NCBI RefSeq assembly: GCF_918797505.1
Contig: NC_092793.1
Span: 7,388,366 to 7,452,365, forward strand
Direction of reading: 5' to 3'
From: Bemisia tabaci
Taxonomy: Eukaryota; Arthropoda; Insecta; Hemiptera; Aleyrodidae
DNA: 64,000 nucleotides
Below the pieces are notes generated by a model. That model was given only the letters and a program-made list of their open reading frames with translations, did not search any database and was not told the DNA's origin. How positions within the stretch are numbered: position 1 is the stretch's first letter; each line of letters begins with the position of its first letter. The translations under genes were made by a program, and so were the position numbers. Below are positions 31,451-39,700 of this stretch, piece by piece.

Positions 31451-31475
31451 TATTATTATTATTTTATTATATTTA
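31363..31475 (+). repeat. (ATT)n microsatellite, tail of LINE A
   Basis: About 110 bp of ATT units with a few interruptions. On the minus strand this is the (AAT)n 3' tail of copy A, and copy B begins immediately beyond it. Confidence 0.92.
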
Positions 31476-31743
31476 TTGCGAAGTTATCTCCAGCTTTGCT
31501 GGGTAGTTGGGCTCTCTTCACGTGAGCAAACAATGCTCATTGGTAGAGAGAGTATAGTGGGTTGAGGCCGGTGTTAACTTGGCTATGAATGGCCAATTTA
31601 CAGCCGACGATAAGGTTTGCAGTAACCGGGGTGAGAACTGTGTCCTAAGACGCCCACCCAGAGGTTGCTTCTCGTCGATGATGGTGGGGTAGGGGTTTAG
31701 GTTGTGGGGGAACAAATGAGTATGGATTCTTTGGTTAAGGTTT

Positions 31744-34668
31744 TCAACTTAAGACTTTCCTCAGTATCCTAGCAGTTCCGAGGATTGCTGCTTTCTGAGC
31801 TGTGACAAGAGAGTGCTTCCCAGGGATTTCTTCCTTAAATTTCTTCCATTCTTTCGAGACTGCTCCCGTCGCGCCGATTACGAAGGGTATGACTTTCGTG
31901 TCCGTTTTCCACATTCTACTTATCTCGATTTCTAAGTCTTTATACTTGAGTCTTTTTTCGGCTTCCTTCAATGATATGTTCCTATCCGCTGGGATTGACA
32001 CGTCGATAAGCAAGCAAGTTTGCCCCCTTTTTCGCAGTATGATGTCAGGCCTGTTGTTCGGAACCGTCCTATCAGTTCTGACAGGAACATTCCATATGAT
32101 AGTTGTTTGTCCATCATCCGTTGCTGTGATAGCTTTTGGCTTGTGCTCGTACCAGTTTGTTTCGACTGCTATATTGTACTCTTTGCACAGGTTATGATGG
32201 AGATGGGTGCACACTCTGTCATGCCGTTCTATGTAGTCCTTTTTGGCAAGGATCGGGCACGCCGATATTATGTGATCTATAGTTTCCTCGTGCTGATGGC
32301 AAATTCTGCACTTACTGTCTCGGGCTCTGCCGTGTATTTTCCGATCTCGGTACCTAGTGTTAAGAGCCTGGTCTTGGGCTGCTGCAATTAGGCTTTCGGT
32401 TTCTCCTTTTAATGCTCCTTTGCTCAGCCACATGGTTGAAAGAGTGCTTTCGACTCTGTCTTCTTCCAGTAAGCGAGGGTACTGACCGTGCATGTTCTTT
32501 TCGGTCCATTTTGATCTTAAGGTTTCGGCTATTTTCTTCTTGATTGTTTGGTTCCTGCTTTTAACTGGTGTTTGTTCAAAGTTTTGTTCTAACTCAGTTT
32601 CAAACTTGTCAGCTTTTTTGGTAATCGAGTGTAGCGTGTTCAGCTGGGTGTCCGCCTCGTGTACCGATTTAAGAAACAGATCTTCATTTCTCTTCTTTCT
32701 CAGGTAGTATTTCGTACTGATAATGGTGGACTTATACGCTGCTTCTATCTGTCTCAACCCTCTTCCTCCCAGTTTTCTGCTGACGTAGAGTCGGTGAACA
32801 TCCGCGGATGGGTGGTGCATTTTGTACATTGTCAGGTATTTTCTTGTTTTGACGTCCAGAGCTCGGATTTCTGTCATCTTCCAGTCTAGGATTGCAAATC
32901 CGTACTGAAGCACGGGAACTGCAAGTGCTCCGATGGCCGAAATCTTATTTTTTGCTGACAGCTCTGTCTTTAATACTGCCCTAACTCTTCGGATGTATTC
33001 TTTCTTGACCTTCTCTTTGACTGTTGTATTTTGCACTCCTGAATTCTCTTCCATGCCCAGGTACTTGTAAGTTTCACCAGGGTCTAGTTGTCTGATGCTG
33101 GTTTCATTGTCGATGGTTACATTTTCACCTTTAAAAAACTTTCCTTTCTTGAAAGTCACTTTGGCGCACTTATCCAGGCCGAATTTCATTCCGATATCGT
33201 CACTAAATTCTTTTACTGTTTTAAGCTGTTGTTGAAGCTTTGTTTCATTGCTACTGAAGAGTTTCAAGTCGTCCATGTAAAGAAGGTGTGTCAGTTGTTT
33301 GTAACCATCCTCAAGGTCGTATCCGTTCTGTTGTTCGTTCAGCTTCTTCGATAGGGGTATTAGTCCTATGCAAAACAGAAGGGGCGAGAATGCGTCTCCT
33401 TGATAGATTCCACGCCTGATTTTGATTTCCGAAGTTACGATTTGGCCCGCGTTTCCGTTCAGTTGGATGACAGTTGCCCAGTGTTTCATCATGTTCTTAC
33501 ACGCGTTGACTAGATTTGGGTGGACTCCCATTATTTCCAGTGCTCGTATGATCCAGCTATGTGGCATGCTGTCGAAGGCTTTTTGGTAGTCTAGCCATGC
33601 TACGGATAGATTTTTCTTCCTCCTTTTGCAGTCTTCAATGGCAGTCTTGGATATAAGGAGTTGATCTAAGCATCCATTTGCTCCTTTTCGGCACCCTTTC
33701 TGCTCTATTGGGAGGAGTTCAGCACTTTCTAAATACTTGTAAGTTTTGCCAGCCATTAAAGCGGTGTATATCTTGTACATAATGTTAAGACAAGTGATCG
33801 GGCGGAAGTTCTTTGGGTTCGCTGTTTCTTTGTTTTTCGGTATCAGGTACGTGCACCCTTTAGCTAACCAAGGTGGGAACTCTTCTCCCCCCAGTAGTTT
33901 TATGTATTCTGTTGTTAGATACTTGTGGATGGGGTGCATTTTTTTGTACCAGAAGCTCTGTATCTTGTCTGGGCCGGGTGCTTTCCAATTCGCAAGATTC
34001 TTTAAGACATTCGCTACTTCTGCCTCATTTAGGGGAGTCCATTCCATCTGATGTTCGACGTTTAGATCCTTAATCCAGTCCGCTTCGGTGTTATGCTCTG
34101 TGGGAGTTTCGTAAATTCCTTTCCAGAACTCCTCTATTTCTTGTTTCTTAGGGGTTGCACCAGTTTCTGCTCCGTCCCCTTTGATTTTTCTGTAGAAGCT
34201 CTTACAGTTAGTTACAAACATCCTATTTTCCCTATATTGGTTAGATCGTTTTTTGTATCTCCTGATCCTTTGGCTGAACACTGATATGCGTTGTTTAAGT
34301 TGCTCGGCTACATTGTCAATATTGTATTCTTCTCCTTCGTCAGTGTATTTTTCTAGTATTGATTTAACTCGCTGTGTCATTGGCTTCTCGTTAGACTTGC
34401 TAGTCTCCTTGAAATTAGTTAACACTGAAAGGTTGCATCTCAGCTCTTTTATTCTGTTATCGATCCTTTTTTGCCACAGGGGTTTCGTTTCTTTCGCGTT
34501 GTTCTTTTTTACTGGTCTTGGGTTGTTTGCTTCATCACTGACTGTTAGAGCTGCCGCGTAGAGTAAGCAATTTATTTTCCAGAGGTCCAATTCCTGTTCG
34601 GTTTCTAGTATAGTCTTCACCTCACTGTTGGCCCGTGCAAGGATTTGAATAACAATTATTTCACTCAC
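31744..34668 (-). CDS. LINE reverse transcriptase with C-terminal restriction-like endonuclease
   Basis: 974 codons without a break. It copies element RNA at a nicked target site (target-primed reverse transcription). Residues about 210-600 are the RT: WKAPGPDKIQSFW near 228, FRPITCLNIMYKIY near 288, catalytic Asp in AWLDYQKAFDSMP (residue 360) and YMDD at 464-467. A CCHC zinc knuckle follows (C787, C790, H799, C804), then the endonuclease with PD at 874-875 and D889 in LLIDVS, and a Lys/Glu-rich KEAEKRLKYKDLEIE helix. The first codon given is GTG; the frame stays open to 34704, and the first ATG is residue 97 (34380). No N-terminal C2H2 finger is visible, unlike R2. All catalytic residues are present, so the enzyme part could be active. 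Confidence 0.9.
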   Translation of the reverse strand: MSEIIVIQILARANSEVKTILETEQELDLWKINCLLYAAALTVSDEANNPRPVKKNNAKETKPLWQKRIDNRIKELRCNLSVLTNFKETSKSNEKPMTQRVKSILEKYTDEGEEYNIDNVAEQLKQRISVFSQRIRRYKKRSNQYRENRMFVTNCKSFYRKIKGDGAETGATPKKQEIEEFWKGIYETPTEHNTEADWIKDLNVEHQMEWTPLNEAEVANVLKNLANWKAPGPDKIQSFWYKKMHPIHKYLTTEYIKLLGGEEFPPWLAKGCTYLIPKNKETANPKNFRPITCLNIMYKIYTALMAGKTYKYLESAELLPIEQKGCRKGANGCLDQLLISKTAIEDCKRRKKNLSVAWLDYQKAFDSMPHSWIIRALEIMGVHPNLVNACKNMMKHWATVIQLNGNAGQIVTSEIKIRRGIYQGDAFSPLLFCIGLIPLSKKLNEQQNGYDLEDGYKQLTHLLYMDDLKLFSSNETKLQQQLKTVKEFSDDIGMKFGLDKCAKVTFKKGKFFKGENVTIDNETSIRQLDPGETYKYLGMEENSGVQNTTVKEKVKKEYIRRVRAVLKTELSAKNKISAIGALAVPVLQYGFAILDWKMTEIRALDVKTRKYLTMYKMHHPSADVHRLYVSRKLGGRGLRQIEAAYKSTIISTKYYLRKKRNEDLFLKSVHEADTQLNTLHSITKKADKFETELEQNFEQTPVKSRNQTIKKKIAETLRSKWTEKNMHGQYPRLLEEDRVESTLSTMWLSKGALKGETESLIAAAQDQALNTRYRDRKIHGRARDSKCRICHQHEETIDHIISACPILAKKDYIERHDRVCTHLHHNLCKEYNIAVETNWYEHKPKAITATDDGQTTIIWNVPVRTDRTVPNNRPDIILRKRGQTCLLIDVSIPADRNISLKEAEKRLKYKDLEIEISRMWKTDTKVIPFVIGATGAVSKEWKKFKEEIPGKHSLVTAQKAAILGTARILRKVLS

Positions 34669-34735
34669 TGGCAGACATCCGATTAAATAAAGTGCAAACT
34701 TACGCTATTGCACTTTACACTTTTAGCTTTCGCTG

Positions 34736-34981
34736 TTACGCGAAAAATTGGTCACTCTCCGTCGTAAAATTAGCTTTGAGCCATTGAAAATTTTTGTCAA
34801 TTTTAGTTTTTGAAAAGGGATGATGAGCGTCATTAAGTGAGGAAATCAAAATAGCTCTCGAACGTTTGTCAAGTATCAAAATACACATGCATAACATTTC
34901 TAAGATCGGTAAAATGTTATTTTCTTCGAAATTTTCACCTTCTTGGTGACATTGAGACGCTTTTTCACCCGCCGTCCTCAT
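34736..34981 (-). CDS. hypothetical small ORF, 81 codons
   Basis: A true ATG start and ordinary composition (ILPILEMLCMCILILDKRSR hydrophobic middle, KNFQWLKANFTT end), but no recognised family. A second ATG, 8 bases upstream in another frame (GCATGGCGGATGAGG), gives only seven codons. It sits between the LINE 5' end and a fold-back element. It could be an exon of an interrupted gene, a leftover transposon frame, or chance; 34705-35198 otherwise shows nothing. Confidence 0.25.
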   Translation of the reverse strand: MRTAGEKASQCHQEGENFEENNILPILEMLCMCILILDKRSRAILISSLNDAHHPFSKTKIDKNFQWLKANFTTESDQFFA

Positions 34982-35198
34982 CCGCCATGCGTTTAATCTG
35001 TCAGAAGAGGTAGCACAGTCAATTTTTAGACGTACGCCCTGTTGATCGCGCTTGAGAGACCTCTTACATTTTGTTTCTACTTCATTTTTTTCAAATTAAC
35101 ATTTGATTAAGGGCACATCCTATATACGGTTGTGTTGCTCACGGAGTCCTTGAAAAACCACTACAAATGAGACATACGAAACTAACACAATATGAAAT

Positions 35199-36060
35199 GC
35201 GACACTTAGACAACGGATCATCGTTTATGACTCTCTTCTAATTTTCACGATAAAAAAAAAAACTATCCAAATAGCTACGATTTAGGATCAGGGACCGTGG
35301 CTTTTTTCGGTAAAAAAGAAAATAGGACTCAATTCAAATATCGCGACGAAATTTCCTGTGATTTCAATTAAAATCTTCTTTAAATTACTGTACTTAAATA
35401 TTTCACAGAATCTGTGCGTATCTTTTAGTAAATATTCATTGAAATAAAGCATTAACTGGGGTTTGCAACGTTGCGATCGAGGTAAATAAGCTCCTTTACG
35501 CGTGGAAACATGGGTGAAATAATAATACGCGTGGTAATATGGGTGAAATTAGAAGAGAATCACAAACAATGACGCGTCGTCTAAGTGTCGCAGCGATCTA
35601 AGAGTTGGTCCCGGCCGAGAGGGTCGGCAGGGCGGTCAAAACATCTTCGCAGTTTGACGCGCCTTCAATCCGGCGGAGTTGCAACAAGCGTACACCCGTG
35701 GTCAAATAGTTGTAAGTCACGCCTGACGTGAATGAACTCAAATATCGACGATTTTACGCGTTAATGAGCTTCTTTACCTCGATTGCAACGTTGCAAACCA
35801 CAGTTAATGCATCAATTTCAATCAATATGTACTTAAAGATACACACAGATTCTCTGAAAAATTTACAATAAATTAACGAACGATTTTAATTGAAATCACA
35901 GGAAATTTCATCGCGATTTTGAATTTAGTCCTATTTTCCCTCTTTTTATATTTGCCGACAAAAACGACGGTCCTGATTCTAAATCATAGCTATTTGTATT
36001 GATTTTTATTTAAAAAATTAGAAGAGAGTCATACGTAATGACGCGCCGTCTATGTGTCGC
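35199..36060. mobile_element. fold-back element with ~300-bp arms, next to the satellite
   Basis: 35199-35500 and 35760-36060 are inverted copies. They share GACACTTAGAC, GACTCTCTTCTAATTTT, TTTCCTGTGATTTCAATTAAAAT, TTGCAACGTTGC and CCTCGAT with complements. A third copy of the outer end (AATTAGAAGAGAATCACAAAC, then GACGCGTCGTCTAAGTGTCGC) stands inside at 35550-35595, giving a composite structure. No coding sequence. The right arm passes directly into the inverted satellite block. Confidence 0.82.
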
Positions 36061-36082
36061 AGCAATCTTAGCGTTGGTCTAA

Positions 36083-36545
36083 GCGGGCTCCCTGGCTGTT
36101 TCCTGTCTCCCTCGCACACACATAGGCGTCCTGCCAGGCGATTTTCTGTCTCTCTCGCACACATAAGTGGGCTCCCTGCCTGTTTTCTATCTCTCTCGGA
36201 AACATTAGCGGGGTCCCTGGCTGTTTCCTGTTTCTCGCACACTCAAAGGGGTCCCGCCAAGCGATTTCTGTCTCTCTCGCACACAAAGGCGGGCTCCCTG
36301 GCTGTTTTCTATCTCTCTCGCAAACATTAGCGGGGTCCCTGGCTGTTTTCTGTCTCTCTCGCAGACAAAAAGATGTCTCACAAGGCGATTTTATGTCTCT
36401 CTCGCACACATAAGCGGGCTCCCTGGCTGTTTTCTATCGCTCTCCCACACATTAGCGGGGTCCCTGCCTGTTTCCTGTCTCTCGCACACTCATAGGCGTC
36501 CCACCAGGCGATTTTCTTTCACTCTCGCACAAATAAGCGGGCTCC
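36083..36545 (-). repeat. satellite block in inverted orientation
   Basis: Reads as reverse complement of the main repeat: GGCGATTTTCTGTCTCTCTCGCAC and relatives, alternating with GCGGGCTCCCTGGCTGTTTTC. There are about eleven subunits of ~40 bp with noticeable divergence, and the GC-rich insert of subunit E is absent. Orientation flips at about 36545 (GGGCTCCGTGCTAGTGCGAG). Confidence 0.9.
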
Positions 36546-36634
36546 GTGCTAGTGCGAGAGAGACAGAAAATCGCCGAGGTAGCAAGCGTATAAGTGCGAG
36601 AGAGACAGAAAATCGCCCAGGTAGGAAGCCTATA

Positions 36635-36750
36635 AGTGCGAGAGAGACAGCAAATAGCCAGGCGGGACTTGGGTGGTTTTTCCGTCAAAGCAGCATCGCG
36701 TTCCCCCGCGACCCTCCGAGAGTGGTTGCACCCTCGGTTGCCCCGTTTCC
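36635..36750 (+). repeat. first complete E subunit with GC-rich insert (reference copy)
   Basis: The E subunit starts as a normal one (AGTGCGAGAGAGACAGCAAATAGCC... is its opening) and from about 36664 carries ~87 bp found nowhere else in the unit. It contains the dyads TCGCG-N6-CGCGA (36696-36711) and CCGAG-N12-CTCGG (36716-36737). The insert recurs once per HOR across the array and, diverged, at 28910-28995. Confidence 0.88.
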
Positions 36751-39700
36751 AGTGCGAGAGAGACAGAAAATCGCCGAGGTAGCAAGCGTATAAGTGCGAG
36801 AGAGATAGAAAATCGCCCAGGTAGGAAGCCTATAAGTGCGAGAGAGACAGAAAATAGCCAGGCGGCTCGCTAAAGTGTGCGAGAGAGACAGAAAATCGCC
36901 CAGGTAGGAAGCCTATAAGTGCGAGAGAGACAGCAAATAGCCAGGCGGGACTTGGGTGGTTTTTCCGTCAAAGCAGCATCGCGTTCCCCCGCGACCCTCC
37001 GAGAGTGGTTGCACCCTCGGTTGCCCCGTTTCCAGTGCGAGAGAGACAGAAAATCGCCGAGGTAGCAAGCGTATAAGTGCGAGAGAGATAGAAAATCGCC
37101 CAGGTAGGAAGCCTATAAGTGCGAGAGAGACAGAAAATAGCCAGGCGGCTCGCTAAAGTGTGCGAGAGAGACAGAAAATCGCCCAGGTAGGAAGCCTATA
37201 AGTGCGAGAGAGACAGCAAATAGCCAGGCGGGACTTGGGTGGTTTTTCCGTCAAAGCAGCATCGCGTTCCCCCGCGACCCTCCGAGAGTGGTTGCACCCT
37301 CGGTTGCCCCGTTTCCAGTGCGAGAGAGACAGAAAATCGCCGAGGTAGCAAGCGTATAAGTGCGAGAGAGACAGAAAATCGCCCAGGTAGGAAGCCTATA
37401 AGTGCGAGAGAGACAGCAAATAGCCAGGCGGGACTTGGGTGGTTTTTCCGTCAAAGCAGCATCGCGTTCCCCCGCGACCCTCCGAGAGTGGTTGCACCCT
37501 CGGTTGCCCCGTTTCCAGTGCGAGAGAGACAGAAAATCGCCGAGGTAGCAAGCGTATAAGTGCGAGAGAGATAGAAAATCGCCCAGGTAGGAAGCCTATA
37601 AGTGCGAGAGAGACAGAAAATAGCCAGGCGGCTCGCTAAAGTGTGCGAGAGAGACAGAAAATCGCCCAGGTAGGAAGCCTATAAGTGCGAGAGAGACAGC
37701 AAATAGCCAGGCGGGACTTGGGTGGTTTTTCCGTCAAAGCAGCATCGCGTTCCCCCGCGACCCTCCGAGAGTGGTTGCACCCTCGGTTGCCCCGTTTCCA
37801 GTGCGAGAGAGACAGAAAATCGCCGAGGTAGCAAGCGTATAAGTGCGAGAGAGATAGAAAATCGCCCAGGTAGGAAGCCTATAAGTGCGAGAGAGACAGA
37901 AAATAGCCAGGCGGCTCGCTAAAGTGTGCGAGAGAGACAGAAAATCGCCGAGGTAGGAAGCCTATAAGTGCGAGAGAGACAGCAAATAGCCAGGCGGGAC
38001 TTGGGTGGTTTTTCCGTCAAAGCAGCATCGCGTTCCCCCGCGACCCTCCGAGAGTGGTTGCACCCTCGGTTGCCCCGTTTCCAGTGCGAGAGAGACAGAA
38101 AATCGCCGAGGTAGCAAGCGTATAAGTGCGAGAGAGATAGAAAATCGCCCAGGTAGGAAGCCTATAAGTGCGAGAGAGACAGCAAATAGCCAGGCGGGAC
38201 TTGGGTGGTTTTTCCGTCAAAGCAGCATCGCGTTCCCCCGCGACCCTCCGAGAGTGGTTGCACCCTCGGTTGCCCCGTTTCCAGTGCGAGAGAGACAGAA
38301 AATCGCCGAGGTAGCAAGCGTATAAGTGCGAGAGAGATAGAAAATCGCCCAGGTAGGAAGCCTATAAGTGCGAGAGAGACAGAAAATAGCCAGGCGGCTC
38401 GCTAAAGTGTGCGAGAGAGACAGAAAATCGCCCAGGTAGGAAGCCTATAAGTGCGAGAGAGACAGCAAATAGCCAGGCGGGACTTGGGTGGTTTTTCCGT
38501 CAAAGCAGCATCGCGTTCCCCCGCGACCCTCCGAGAGTGGTTGCACCCTCGGTTGCCCCGTTTCCAGTGCGAGAGAGACAGAAAATCGCCGAGGTAGCAA
38601 GCGTATAAGTGCGAGAGAGATAGAAAATCGCCCAGGTAGGAAGCCTATAAGTGCGAGAGAGACAGAAAATAGCCAGGCGGCTCGCTAAAGTGTGCGAGAG
38701 AGACAGAAAATCGCCCAGGTAGGAAGCCTATAAGTGCGAGAGAGACAGCAAATAGCCAGGCGGGACTTGGGTGGTTTTTCCGTCAAAGCAGCATCGCGTT
38801 CCCCCGCGACCCTCCGAGAGTGGTTGCACCCTCGGTTGCCCCGTTTCCAGTGCGAGAGAGACAGAAAATCGCCGAGGTAGCAAGCGTATAAGTGCGAGAG
38901 AGATAGAAAATCGCCCAGGTAGGAAGCCTATAAGTGCGAGAGAGACAGAAAATAGCCAGGCGGCTCGCTAAAGTGTGCGAGAGAGACAGAAAATCGCCCA
39001 GGTAGGAAGCCTATAAGTGCGAGAGAGACAGCAAATAGCCAGGCGGGACTTGGGTGGTTTTTCCGTCAAAGCAGCATCGCGTTCCCCCGCGACCCTCCGA
39101 GAGTGGTTGCACCCTCGGTTGCCCCGTTTCCAGTGCGAGAGAGACAGAAAATCGCCGAGGTAGCAAGCGTATAAGTGCGAGAGAGATAGAAAATCGCCCA
39201 GGTAGGAAGCCTTAAGTGCGAGAGAGACAGAAAATAGCCAGGCGGCTCGCTAAAGTGTGCGAGAGAGACAGAAAATCGCCCAGGTAGGAAGCCTATAAGT
39301 GCGAGAGAGACAGCAAATAGCCAGGCGGGACTTGGGTGGTTTTTCCGTCAAAGCAGCATCGCGTTCCCCCGCGACCCTCCGAGAGTGGTTGCACCCTCGG
39401 TTGCCCCGTTTCCAGTGCGAGAGAGACAGAAAATCGCCGAGGTAGCAGCGTATAAGTGCGAGAGAGATAGAAAATCGCCCAGTAGGAAGCCTATAAGTGC
39501 GAGAGAGACAGAAAATAGCCAGGCGGCTCGCTAAAGTGTGCGAGAGAGACAGAAAATCGCCCAGGTAGGAAGCCTATAAGTGCGAGAGAGACAGCAAATA
39601 GCCAGGCGGGACTTGGGTGGTTTTTCCGTCAAAGCAGCATCGCGTTCCCCCGCGACCCTCCGAGAGTGGTTGCACCCTCGGTTGCCCCGTTTCCAGTGCG

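Larger units (their letters stand above)
31363..34704 (-). mobile_element. RLE-type (R4/Dong-like) non-LTR retrotransposon, copy A
   Basis: Minus-strand element: coding region to 31744, ~270-bp 3' UTR with the ACCCAGCAAAGCTGG motif, and (AAT)n tail. One endonuclease of the restriction-like type lies after the reverse transcriptase, and no APE domain precedes it, which places it among R2/R4/NeSL-type LINEs. (AAT)n/(TAA)n association recalls Dong of silkworm. The 5' end is uncertain: the reading frame is closed by a stop at 34705-34707 and no ATG precedes residue 97, so either the 5' end is truncated or translation starts unusually. Confidence 0.85.

Noticed and set aside
31053..34561. Plus-strand frames across the LINE copies (up to 170 codons)
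   Set aside because: They are antisense shadows of the reverse transcriptase/endonuclease frame, and one runs into translated ATT repeats.
36635..36950. Helitron-type 3' end: AGCC-N4-GGCT hairpin followed by CG and CTAA in subunit C
   Set aside because: The stem is only 4 bp and lies two bases from CTAA, whereas Helitron hairpins are longer and about 10 bases away. No 5' TC terminus or Rep/helicase sequence was found.
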